From positions 124,001 to 188,000 of the forward strand of contig JAUSAZ010000073.1 in the NCBI GenBank assembly GCA_030652255.1: a DNA stretch of 64,000 nucleotides, written 5' to 3'. This document shows, in pieces, positions 1 to 14,533 of the stretch. Under the pieces are notes generated by a model, which had not been told where the DNA came from, did no database searches, and saw only the letters and a list, made by a program, of their open reading frames with translations. The translations under genes and the position numbers were made by a program. Each line of letters begins with the position of its first letter. Positions within the stretch are counted from its first letter, which is position 1. The DNA is from Myxococcales bacterium (GTDB lineage Bacteria; Myxococcota_A; Polyangia; Polyangiales; Ga0077539).

Positions 1-1
1 G

Positions 2-3000
2 CGCCTCAACCGCCCCGCGCGCCCGCTGCGCGCGTACGTCTCGCTGCTCGACGTGCTCGACGAGGCGGCCGAGCGCCACGAGCACCGCGCCGCGCTCCTG
101 CGCCTCGAGGGCGACGGGCTCGCGCGGGTCTCCTTCGCCTCGTGGAAGGCGCGCGCCGAGGCCACCGCGGCCCGGCTCGTCGCCGCGGGCGTAAAGCCCG
201 GCGACCGCGTGGTGCTCTGCGCGGGCAACCACCCGGCGTGGCCCATCGCGTACTTCGGCATCCTGCGCGCGGGCGCCGTCGCCGTGCCCACGGACTCCGC
301 CATGGAGTCCGCGCCCCTGGAGAACGTGCTCCGGGCGTCCCGGGCCGTGGTGGTGCTCGCGGACCCGAAGGCGCGCGAGCGCTTCGAGGCCATCACCGAC
401 CTCGCGGTCACCGTGCTCGACATCCACGAGGCCACGGTCGAGGACGACACCCTCACGGCGCCGGCCATCGCCCCCCCCGCGGCGAGCGCGCTCGCGAGCG
501 TGATCTACACCTCCGGCACCACCGGCACGCCGAAGGGCGTGATGCTCTCGCACGGCAACTTCTGCCAGCTCATCGCGGCGCTGGCGCCGGTGTTCCCGCT
601 CGGCGAGGGCGACCGGGTGCTCTCGGTGATGCCGCTGCACCACACCTTCGAGTTCACCTGCGGGATGCTGCTGCCGCTCTCCCGCGGCGCGTCGATGGTC
701 TACCTCGACGAGCTCACCGGCGAGCGCATGGTCGACGCCCTGCGCGACGCCAAGGTGTCCGCCATGGTGGGCGTGCCCGCGCTCTGGCAGCTCCTCGAGC
801 GCCGCATCACCCAGCAGGTGAAGGACCTCGGGCCCGGCGCCTCCACGGTCTTCGACGCCGCCCTCGCGCTCAACCGCACGCTCGGCGAGAAGGCCGGCAT
901 CAACGTCGGCCAGGTGCTCTTCGGCCCGGTGCACGCCGCCCTCGGCGGACGCCTGCGCTTCCTCATCTCCGGCGGCGCGGCGCTGCCGAAGGAGACCGCG
1001 GAGATGTTCCGTGGCCTGGGGTTGCCGCTCGCGGAGGGCTACGGGCTCACCGAGGCGGCGCCGGTGCTCACCGTCGCCAAGGCGAGCTCGTCGGCGAAGC
1101 CCGGCAGCGTGGGCAAGCCCATCCCGGGCGTCGAGGTGAAGATCGTCAACCCCGATCCGTCGGGCGTCGGCGAGGTGGTCGCGCGCGGACCCAACGTGAT
1201 GCTGGGCTACGCCGACAACCCCGAGGCGACCGCCGCGGTGCTGTCCGACGACGGCTGGCTGCGCACGGGCGACCTCGGTGCCATCGACAAGAAGGGCAGG
1301 CTGACCCTCGTCGGCCGCAGCAAGGAGGTGGTCGTCGCCGCCAACGGGGAGAACATCTACCCCGACGACGTCGAGCGCGCCCTGGGCGAGGTCGCCCTGG
1401 TGAAGGAGCTCGTGGTGCTCGGCATCAACGACCCGCGCGGCGGCGAGCGCCTCGCCCTGCTCGCGGTGCCCGACCTCGACGGCGTCGAGCCCGACGACCG
1501 CCCCGCCCGGCGCGACCGCGCGCTGCGCAACCTCAAGAACGCCGTGCGCGACCTGCCGCCCGCCTGGCAGCCCGCGGTGGTGCTCCCCTACGACGCGACG
1601 CTGCCCCGGACGGCGACGCGCAAGGTGAAGCGCGCGGACGTGCGCCCCATCGTCGAGCGCCTGGTGACGGCCAGCACCCCGACGCGCCCGTCGGCGGGCA
1701 AAGGCTCGACGGACAGCCCCGTGCGCAGGGCGATCGCGACGATCGCGCGGCGCCCGGCGGAGGAGGTCACGGAGAAGACCCGGCTGCGGGCCGACCTCGG
1801 GTACGACTCGCTGATGGCGATGGAGCTCGCCGTCGCGCTGGAGGCCATCCGCGGGAGGCAGGTGCCGCAGGAGCTGGTGACCCTGGAGACCGTGGGCGAG
1901 CTGGAGCGCGCGCTGGGCCTGGAGTCCGAGCAGGCGCGGGCGAACGACGAGGCCCGCGCGGCGGCCCCGAAGGACGACGACGACGAGCTGCGGCTCGACG
2001 TGCCGGGGCCCCTCAAGGACGTGGCGAAGTCGGCGCTCGCGGTGCTCCAGCGGGAGTTCTACGCGTCGGTGATGAAGCCGAAGGTGACCGGGCGGGCGTA
2101 CATCCCGCACAACCGCAACGCGCTGGTGGTGGCCAACCACGCGAGCCACCTCGATATGGGCTTCGTGAAGTACGCCCTCGGCACCTACGGGAAGAACCTC
2201 GTGGCCCTCGCGGCGCGGGACTACTTCTTCGACACCGCCCTCAAGCGCGCGCTGATGGAGAACCTCACCAACGTGGCGAGCTTCGACCGCGACGCGGGCC
2301 TGCACGAGACCCTCAACGAGGTGGGCGAGCTGCTGCGGGCGGGCAAGACCGTGCTGATCTTCCCGGAGGGCACGCGCAGCCCCGACGGGCGGATCCAGAA
2401 GTTCCTCGGGGCGGTCGGGTTCCTGGCGCTGCACCACGAGGTGGACGTGCTGCCGGTGTGGCTCGGCGGCACCTTCGACGCGATGCCCAAGAGCCGGGTG
2501 GTGCCGACGAAGCGGGAGATCACCGCGCGCATCGGCCCGCCGCTGGAGTTCGACCAGCTTCGTCGCCTCACCGGGTCGATGAAGCCCGTGGAGTCGGCCC
2601 GCACCGTGGCCCGCCTCGCGCAGCGCGCCGTCGAGGCCCTGCGCGACGGCTCGGTGCTCGACCTCTCGACCCTCGCCGACGCGAAGGACGAGGCGCCGCG
2701 CAAGCACCCGCTGGTCGCCCTCTTCGACGAGCTCCCGCGGCGCTTCCTCAAGGGCCGCGTCGACAGCCCGGTGAGCTTCTACTTCACCCTCGGCGCCGAG
2801 CCCGAGGCCAAGTGGACGGTGGTGGTCGACGCCGCCGAGTGCCGCGTGGTCAACGGCAAGCCCGACGGCAGCGCGACCGCCGACTGCGTGCTCAAGACCA
2901 GCGCGGAGCTGTTCACCCGCATCGTGCGCGAGGGCTACGAGCCCGGGGTGCCGGAGTTCATGTCGGGGCAGGTGAAGTCCAACGACGTGGCGCTGCTCCA

Positions 3001-3031
3001 GACCTTCACCCGCGCCTTCCAACTGGGTTGA
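2..3031 (+). CDS. Acyl-adenylating ligase - ACP - PlsC acyltransferase - SCP2 fusion, 5' end outside the window
   Basis: The frame is open from the window edge, and the residues before the first possible start (GTG at 53) already read like the usual beginning of an AMP-ligase, so the true start lies upstream. Counting from 53, the AMP-binding P-loop YTSGTTGTPKG is at 152-162, GYGLTE near 330, RTGDLG near 405 and a terminal catalytic Lys region near 520-530. A carrier domain follows with LGYDSLMAMEL (phosphopantetheine Ser near 585). Next is a PlsC domain with NHASHLD (HX4D, His696/Asp701) and FPEGTRS near 770. The last 90 residues resemble an SCP2 sterol-carrier domain. The parts imply activation of a fatty acid, loading on the built-in ACP and transfer to a lysolipid, like E. 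coli Aas but in the opposite domain order. That role is inferred. The SDR gene starts 15 bp downstream. Confidence 0.85.
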   Translation, partial: RLNRPARPLRAYVSLLDVLDEAAERHEHRAALLRLEGDGLARVSFASWKARAEATAARLVAAGVKPGDRVVLCAGNHPAWPIAYFGILRAGAVAVPTDSAMESAPLENVLRASRAVVVLADPKARERFEAITDLAVTVLDIHEATVEDDTLTAPAIAPPAASALASVIYTSGTTGTPKGVMLSHGNFCQLIAALAPVFPLGEGDRVLSVMPLHHTFEFTCGMLLPLSRGASMVYLDELTGERMVDALRDAKVSAMVGVPALWQLLERRITQQVKDLGPGASTVFDAALALNRTLGEKAGINVGQVLFGPVHAALGGRLRFLISGGAALPKETAEMFRGLGLPLAEGYGLTEAAPVLTVAKASSSAKPGSVGKPIPGVEVKIVNPDPSGVGEVVARGPNVMLGYADNPEATAAVLSDDGWLRTGDLGAIDKKGRLTLVGRSKEVVVAANGENIYPDDVERALGEVALVKELVVLGINDPRGGERLALLAVPDLDGVEPDDRPARRDRALRNLKNAVRDLPPAWQPAVVLPYDATLPRTATRKVKRADVRPIVERLVTASTPTRPSAGKGSTDSPVRRAIATIARRPAEEVTEKTRLRADLGYDSLMAMELAVALEAIRGRQVPQELVTLETVGELERALGLESEQARANDEARAAAPKDDDDELRLDVPGPLKDVAKSALAVLQREFYASVMKPKVTGRAYIPHNRNALVVANHASHLDMGFVKYALGTYGKNLVALAARDYFFDTALKRALMENLTNVASFDRDAGLHETLNEVGELLRAGKTVLIFPEGTRSPDGRIQKFLGAVGFLALHHEVDVLPVWLGGTFDAMPKSRVVPTKREITARIGPPLEFDQLRRLTGSMKPVESARTVARLAQRAVEALRDGSVLDLSTLADAKDEAPRKHPLVALFDELPRRFLKGRVDSPVSFYFTLGAEPEAKWTVVVDAAECRVVNGKPDGSATADCVLKTSAELFTRIVREGYEPGVPEFMSGQVKSNDVALLQTFTRAFQLG

Positions 3032-3046
3032 GTCACTGAGGCAACG

Positions 3047-4045
3047 ATGAAGGCACTGGTCACCGGCGCGACGGGATTCCTTGGCACCCACCTGGTCGAC
3101 GCCCTCGTGGCGCGCGGTCACGCCGTCGTGGCGCTGGCCCGCAACCCCGCCCGCCTGAAGGCCCGCGAAGGGGTGACGGCGGTGAAGGGCGACATCCTCG
3201 ACGCCGACTCGCTCCGCGCCGCCGCGGAGGGCTGCGAGGCGGTCTTCCACTGCGCGGGCGTGGTGTCGCGCGACCCCGACGACGGCGAGCTCCTCTGGCG
3301 CACCCACGTGCTCGGAACGCGCAACGTGATCGCCGCCGCGAAGGCCGCCGGGGCGAAGCGCGTGGTGCACGCGAGCACGAGCGGCACCGTGGCCATCAGC
3401 GACGACGCCACGCAGGTGGGGCGCGAGGACGACCCGGTGCCCTACGCGCTGATCGAGAAGTTCCCGTACTACCGCTCGAAGCTCTACGCCGAGCAGGAGG
3501 CGCTGCGGGCCAACGGCGAGGCCCTCGCGGTGGTGAGCGTCAACCCGTCGCTGCTGCTCGGCCCGGGCGACGAGTTCGGCTCGTCCACCGGCGACGTGAA
3601 GAACTTCCTCGAGCGAAAGATCCCCGCGGTGCCCTCCGGGGGCGTGGCCTACGTCGACGCGCGCGACGCCGCCGAGGCGATGGCCCTCGCCTACGAGAAG
3701 GGCACCCCCGGCCGCCGCTACCTCATCAACGCCGCCAACTGCACCCTGCGGGAGTTCTTCGACCGCCTGGAGCGGGTCACCGGCGTGAAGGCCCCGACGC
3801 TTCGCCTGCCGCCCTCGCGCGCCCTCGCCACCTTCGGCGCGCGGCTCATGGAGGCCGGCGCGAAGTTCGCGGGCGTGAAGACCCCGGTCGACGCCGCCAG
3901 CGTGGAGATGGCGCAGCTCTACTGGTACTGCGACAGCGCCCGCGCGACGCGCGAGCTCGGCTGGACGGCGCGCGACCCCATCGCCACCCTCGCCGACACC
4001 GTCGCCGACCTGCGCCAGCGCGAGACCTTCCAGCCCCTCCGCTAG
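3047..4045 (+). CDS. NAD(P)-dependent epimerase/dehydratase (extended SDR, HpnA/dihydroflavonol-reductase-like)
   Basis: This 332-residue protein has the Rossmann dinucleotide motif TGATGFLG at 6-13, a Ser-rich catalytic strand (HASTSGT, 109-115) and the YxxxK pair Y141/K145 in YYRSKLYAEQ. The motifs and length fit the extended SDR family that includes HpnA-like sugar epimerases and 4-dihydroflavonol reductases. The substrate cannot be read from the sequence. It starts 15 bp after the acyl-ligase fusion on the same strand, so the two are probably one transcript, which makes a lipid or lipid-linked sugar substrate plausible (inference). The ATG at 3047 is followed directly by the Rossmann strand, so the start is secure. 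It ends convergently, 19 bp from the next gene. Confidence 0.85.
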   Translation: MKALVTGATGFLGTHLVDALVARGHAVVALARNPARLKAREGVTAVKGDILDADSLRAAAEGCEAVFHCAGVVSRDPDDGELLWRTHVLGTRNVIAAAKAAGAKRVVHASTSGTVAISDDATQVGREDDPVPYALIEKFPYYRSKLYAEQEALRANGEALAVVSVNPSLLLGPGDEFGSSTGDVKNFLERKIPAVPSGGVAYVDARDAAEAMALAYEKGTPGRRYLINAANCTLREFFDRLERVTGVKAPTLRLPPSRALATFGARLMEAGAKFAGVKTPVDAASVEMAQLYWYCDSARATRELGWTARDPIATLADTVADLRQRETFQPLR

Positions 4046-4064
4046 CCCGCCCCGGCCGCGGTCC

Positions 4065-5327
4065 TCAGGCACGGAGCGACGCGTCGACCGCGGGCGCCGT
4101 CCCCGCGAGCATCGCCCGCGCGCACGGCGCGATCACCTCGGCCAGCGCCTCGCGCACCGCCGTCGTGTGGCCCGCCGCGTCGAGCCGGCCCCACGAGGCC
4201 CACGCCGTCGCACTGACACCCTCGTCCGTCGCCGCGACCCCGCGCGCCCACCGCCCGGTCGCCTCGGCGAAGGCCCGCTCGGCGACGCCGCGCAGGTGCG
4301 GGTGCGCCCCGAGGGCCCACGCGACGAAGCGCCAGGCCAGGCCCGCGTGGCGCTCCTCGTCGGCGGCGATGCGCGCGAGGGCGGCGCGCGCCTCGGGCTC
4401 CGTCGCGCGGGCGAGCTGCGCCTGCGCCACCAGGGCGGACACGGTCTCGCCCACGCAGCCCTCGACGACGGCGTCGCGCACCGAGCGCTCGGCCGAGAGC
4501 CCGTCGAGCGCACCGCCCACGTCGAGGGCGCCGGGGCCCTCGATGGACCCGTCGAGGCGCGCCGCCAGCGCGAGGCACAGGCGAGCGTGCGCGACCTCGT
4601 CGAGCGCGGCCTGCTGCGCCTCGGCGAGCAGCTCCGGGGGCGCGCCCATCGCCATCATCGCCAGGGTGAAGCGCGCGAACGACGCCACCGAGGCGTGCTC
4701 CATGCGCCCGTCGCTCCGCCACGCCCGCGCGAGCGCGGCGCGCGTCACGGCGTCGAGCCCCGGGACCACGCCACCGGGCTGCGCCGTCCACGCCGAGGCG
4801 GGGACCATCCGCGCCGAGCGGGCCTCCCCCGCGACGAGCATCGGGCGGCCGCAGCAGGCCATGTCGCACCACAGGTAGCAGCACTGGTCGCCCTCGCGCT
4901 CGACCGCCAGCGCGGGGTTGCAGCAGCCGCTCTGGACATACCTGGGCGCGTAACAGCCGTTCGGCGCGAGGGGCGCGTCGAGGGGCGCGAGCCCGCCATC
5001 GCCGGGGCCCCCGTCGACCGGCGGGCGAAACTCCCCCGGGGGATTGCGGATGCGCGCCTCCACCTGCGCGAAGGTGAGGCACTCGCGCTTCGCCCGGGAG
5101 CCCGGGCACACGGGCCCGGCGTCGACCTCCGGCGCATCGACGACGGCCGGGCGGTCGACGGGCGCGCCGAGGTCCACGGGCGCGCCGAGGTCGATGGGGG
5201 CGCCGGAGTCGGCGGAGGCGTCCGTCGCGGTCACGGAGTCGGCGCAACCGAGCGGGAGCAGCGCGGAGAGGGCGGAGAGGAGGCCGAGGCGGAAGCGGGT
5301 GGGGTTGCGCATCGTGCGCGGGAGCAT
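4065..5327 (-). CDS. Ferritin-like diiron lipoprotein
   Basis: The N-terminus is a lipoprotein signal ending LLPLGC (Cys28), followed by a 45-residue Asp/Ala/Pro/Val linker typical of exported myxobacterial lipoproteins and a Cys-rich stretch (Cys at about 74-159). The C-terminal half is a four-helix ferritin-like domain with a full set of likely iron ligands: Glu210 in MEHAS, E244xxH247 in DEVAHA, Glu294 in CVGET and E324/H327 in DEERHA. Rubrerythrin-superfamily proteins use this E, ExxH, E, ExxH pattern to bind two irons. A tethered, exported copy could act in oxidation, iron handling or peroxide removal, but the substrate is unknown. The start could instead be Met6 (5312), which gives a shorter n-region. 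Both keep the lipobox. Confidence 0.75.
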   Translation of the reverse strand: MLPRTMRNPTRFRLGLLSALSALLPLGCADSVTATDASADSGAPIDLGAPVDLGAPVDRPAVVDAPEVDAGPVCPGSRAKRECLTFAQVEARIRNPPGEFRPPVDGGPGDGGLAPLDAPLAPNGCYAPRYVQSGCCNPALAVEREGDQCCYLWCDMACCGRPMLVAGEARSARMVPASAWTAQPGGVVPGLDAVTRAALARAWRSDGRMEHASVASFARFTLAMMAMGAPPELLAEAQQAALDEVAHARLCLALAARLDGSIEGPGALDVGGALDGLSAERSVRDAVVEGCVGETVSALVAQAQLARATEPEARAALARIAADEERHAGLAWRFVAWALGAHPHLRGVAERAFAEATGRWARGVAATDEGVSATAWASWGRLDAAGHTTAVREALAEVIAPCARAMLAGTAPAVDASLRA

Positions 5328-5337
5328 GGCACCGCCC

Positions 5338-5358
5338 GCGCCGTAGCGGTAACGGCGC
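5338..5358 (-). terminator. Hairpin after the propeller gene
   Basis: A perfect 7-bp stem GCGCCGT/ACGGCGC with a 7-nt loop lies 12 bp after the stop of the propeller gene (5371) and before the start of the ferritin-like gene. It has no T-tract, so it may be a pausing site or a factor-assisted terminator. Confidence 0.4.
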
Positions 5359-5370
5359 GGCGGGCGGTGG

Positions 5371-6096
5371 TCAGATCGTGATGCGCTGGAGCGTGCCGGC
5401 GTTGTCGATGCCGTAGAGGTTGCCGCTGGCGGAGAACAGGTGACGCACGTCGCTCAGGTCGGCGCCGGTGAGCTCCTGGTACACGCCGTCTTCGAGGTTG
5501 GTGGCGCCGAGCGCGCCGTCGTCCTCGACCGCGTAGAACACGCCCTGGTGGATGGTCGCCGCGAGGGTGTCGTCGTAGGCCTCCTCGGCGCCGAAGAGCT
5601 CGTACTCGCCCGTCTCCGCGTCGACCTTGTAGAGCGACCCGTCGTTCTCGAGCACGTAGACGTAGCCCTGCCAGAAGTAGAGCGCCTTGGTGTCGTAGCC
5701 CTCGCCCAGCTCGGTCGGGTCACCGCCGTCGACGGGCATCGCGAAGAGGCTGCCCTCGTCGTCGACGTAGTACACGGTGCCGTCGGAGGCGTCGGCGGCC
5801 ACCACGTCGGCCCAGGCTTCGTCCTCGCCGATCTGCTCCCACTCTCCCGACGAGGGGTCGATCTGGTAGAGGGTGCCGCTGTTTTCGATGGCGTAGAGCA
5901 GACCCTCGTCGGTGCCGTCGGCGAGCAGGATGCGGGTGTTGTAGCCCTCCCCGATCGGCTTGAAGGAGCCGAGCTTCGCGCTGGTCGCGTAGAGCGTGCC
6001 GCCCTCCTCATAGGTGAAGAGCTTGCGCCCGAGGCCCACGCCCGTGACGGTGTTCTTCCACGCGCCCGGCTCGCTCTCCTGGATCTTGCTGACCAT
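5371..6096 (-). CDS. Five-bladed beta-propeller protein (tachylectin-2/tectonin-like)
   Basis: This 241-residue acidic protein is built from repeats of about 40-45 residues with a core GxLYxIxxxGxLYxxD followed by an Ile-Gly turn (examples GLLYAIENSGTLYQID and YVYVLENDGSLYKVD). Four complete repeats are seen. The N-terminal piece (GGTLYATS to IGEGY) and the C-terminal piece (GNLYGIDNAGTL) together make the fifth, as in a closed propeller whose last blade is shared by both ends. Five blades and this length match tachylectin-2, a sugar-binding protein, but the lectin Trp positions are not obvious, so ligand binding is unproven. No signal peptide is seen. The ATG at 6096 is chosen because AAGGAG lies 6 nt upstream. 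A GTG at 6111 overlaps that site and is less likely. Confidence 0.7.
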   Translation of the reverse strand: MVSKIQESEPGAWKNTVTGVGLGRKLFTYEEGGTLYATSAKLGSFKPIGEGYNTRILLADGTDEGLLYAIENSGTLYQIDPSSGEWEQIGEDEAWADVVAADASDGTVYYVDDEGSLFAMPVDGGDPTELGEGYDTKALYFWQGYVYVLENDGSLYKVDAETGEYELFGAEEAYDDTLAATIHQGVFYAVEDDGALGATNLEDGVYQELTGADLSDVRHLFSASGNLYGIDNAGTLQRITI

Positions 6097-6235
6097 CTTC
6101 GACTCCTTCACGTTCGCTCTGGAGGAATCAATCTTCCCCCGCGACGTCGGCGCACCCTCGCATGGAGCCGCGCACCCACGCCATGGCCACGTGGCTCAAC
6201 CCGCGCCCGCCGGGCGCTTTTCCCCTCCCGGGTGT

Positions 6236-7324
<1,089 letters not shown>

Positions 7325-7471
7325 TGGGAGGCGGGACGATCGCACGAGACCCGCGCCGCCGACGAGGGGGTTCAACCCATCGGCGTCGAGCGCCGGAGGT
7401 GGGCCCCGAGCGCCCGAGGCCCCAGCGGGTTTTGACGTTGTCCCGGTCGGGCCCAACGCTGGCGCGTCGCC

Positions 7472-8800
7472 GTGCCCTCACCCGCCCATCAGCTCCGCCG
7501 GCTCTGGATCGCGCTCACGTCCAACCTGTGGTTCGTGCCCCTGTCGCTGGTCGTCGGCGGCATCCTGCTGGCGTCGCTGCTCATCCTCGCCGACCTCCAC
7601 ATCGGGCACGAGTGGACCCTCGGGCACCCGGTGCTCTTCGGCGTCGGCGCGGCGGGCGCGCGCGGGATGCTCGCGGCCATCGCGGGCTCCACGATGACCG
7701 TCGCGAGCCTCACCTTCTCGCTCACCGTCTCGACGCTCGCCATGGCGTCGTCGCAGTACACCTCGCGGCTCATCCGCAACTTCATGCGCGACCGGGTGAA
7801 CCAGCTCGTGCTGGGCTACTTCGTCGGCCTCTTCGCGTACTGCCTCGTCGTCCTGCGCACCATCCGCGCCGGCGACGAGGGGCAATTCGTGCCCCCCATC
7901 GCGGTGATGGGCGGCATGGTCCTGGCTCTCGCGAGCATCGCCTTCCTCGTCTATTTCATCCACCACATCGCCGAGTCCATCCAGGTCGGCACCATCCTCC
8001 GCCGCGTCACCGACGACACCCTACGCGCGATCGACGAGCTCTTCCCCGCCGACGCCGGCGAGCCGGCCACCGACGTCGCGTCGGACGTCGTGATCGGCGA
8101 GGGCCACGTGTGGTGGCCCGTCGAGGCGGAGGCCTTCGGCTACGTGCGCTCGCTCGACGCCGCGGCGCTGCTCTCCCTCGCGGCCGAGCGCGACGCGGTC
8201 GTGCGCATGTGCATGGAGGTCGGCGCGTTCGTCACCCCCGCCGGGGCGCTCTGCGAGATCGCCCAGCCCGTCGCGCCCGACGCAAACCTCGCCGGGGACA
8301 TCCGCGCCGCCTTCGACCTCGGCCCCGTGCGCACGGTCGAGCAGGACGCCGCCTACGGCATCCGACAGATCGTCGACATCGCCCTCAAGGCGCTCTCCCC
8401 CGGCGTCAACGACACCACCACCGGCGTGATGTGCGTCTCGCACCTCGCCGTGCTGCTCGAAGCCCTCGCGGCGCGCCCCATCCCCGACCGCATGCGCGCG
8501 ACCGACGGCGTCGTGCGCCTCGTCGCGACCGGTCGCTCCTTCGAGGTGCTCGCGGGCCTCTGCCTCGACCAGATCCGCCAGTCGGCCGCTGGCAACACGG
8601 CGGTGCTCACGGCCCTCCTCCGCGCGACCGCCGCCGCGGGCCGACGCACGCTCGCCCCCGCGCGCCGGCATACGCTCGCCCACCACGCGCGCCTCGTCGC
8701 GCAGCTCGCCGAGTCGTCGGTGTCGTGCGCCGACGACCGCGAGCCCATCCTCCGCCTCGCGGTCGTGGTCCGCGCCGCGCTCGCCGCCCCCGCAGGCTAG
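7472..8800 (+). CDS. DUF2254 family integral membrane protein
   Basis: The 442-residue protein has about four membrane helices in its first 170 residues (for example around FVPLSLVVGGILLASLLIL and MVLALASIAFLVYFIHH). The loop SSQYTSRLIRNFMRDRVNQ and the segment VAVIGGMV-like stretch before IHHIAESIQVG match the recognisable core of DUF2254 membrane proteins. The soluble C-terminal 270 residues contain ALKALSPGVNDTTTG, another family-typical stretch. The function of the family is not established. The start is GTG at 7472, with no Shine-Dalgarno. Its TAG stop is also the first TAG of the adjacent long inverted-repeat element, so transcription would run straight into that hairpin. Confidence 0.8.
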   Translation: MPSPAHQLRRLWIALTSNLWFVPLSLVVGGILLASLLILADLHIGHEWTLGHPVLFGVGAAGARGMLAAIAGSTMTVASLTFSLTVSTLAMASSQYTSRLIRNFMRDRVNQLVLGYFVGLFAYCLVVLRTIRAGDEGQFVPPIAVMGGMVLALASIAFLVYFIHHIAESIQVGTILRRVTDDTLRAIDELFPADAGEPATDVASDVVIGEGHVWWPVEAEAFGYVRSLDAAALLSLAAERDAVVRMCMEVGAFVTPAGALCEIAQPVAPDANLAGDIRAAFDLGPVRTVEQDAAYGIRQIVDIALKALSPGVNDTTTGVMCVSHLAVLLEALAARPIPDRMRATDGVVRLVATGRSFEVLAGLCLDQIRQSAAGNTAVLTALLRATAAAGRRTLAPARRHTLAHHARLVAQLAESSVSCADDREPILRLAVVVRAALAAPAG

Positions 8801-9261
8801 TCCCTCTCCACAGGGGACTTGAAGGCTTGAGGGAGAGCGCCCACTCACGCCCGCGACCCCCGGCCTCGCCCTCCGAGGGGGTGCACCCGCGAGGTGTCTC
8901 CGCGCTCGTTGGAGGGACCGCTACGGCTGCGTCGGGGGACAGGAACCGCGAGGGTCGCAAGGGTCGCAAGGGGTTTAGGTTCTGGCGGCGCTCCCTGCTT
9001 CGGTCTCGCGAGAGGGGCTTGAGAGCGATGCCGGTCTCCGACACGAGGTGAGTGCTTCGAGCGCCTGACACCATGAGCCCCTTTCTTCTCCCTTGCGGCC
9101 CTTGCGACCCTTGCGGTTCCTTTCCCCCGACGCAGCCGTAGCGGTCCCTCCAACGAGCGCGGAGACACCTCGCGGGTGCACCCCCTCGGAGGGCGAGGCC
9201 GGGGGCCGCAGGCGTGAGTGGATGCTCTCCCTCAAGCCTTCAAGTCCCCTATGGAACGGTA

Positions 9262-9265
<4 letters not shown>
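8797..9265. repeat. Long inverted-repeat element, copy A
   Basis: Two arms of 161 bp (8812-8972 and 9090-9250) are reverse complements with about seven mismatches counted by eye. They flank a 117-bp asymmetric centre. Each arm runs from AGGGGACTTGAAGGC inward to a GGGTCGCAA-type 9-bp tandem repeat. A weaker match continues outward to CTAGT at both ends, and these CTAG sequences contain the TAG stops of the DUF2254 gene (8798-8800) and of glgB (9262-9264, minus strand). No transposase or credible coding region is present. A related element in opposite orientation lies at 27105-27541. It separates two convergent genes and would form a very stable RNA hairpin from either strand. Confidence 0.9.
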
Positions 9266-14513
<5,248 letters not shown>

Positions 14514-14533
14514 CAGTGGGGCTCCCGGGTGGG

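Noticed and set aside
8812-9250. Short peptides encoded by the repeat arms (for example GLEGLRESIHS, GGTATAASG)
   Set aside because: They arise on both arms and both strands by symmetry, lack starts and continue into real genes, so they are by-products of the palindrome.
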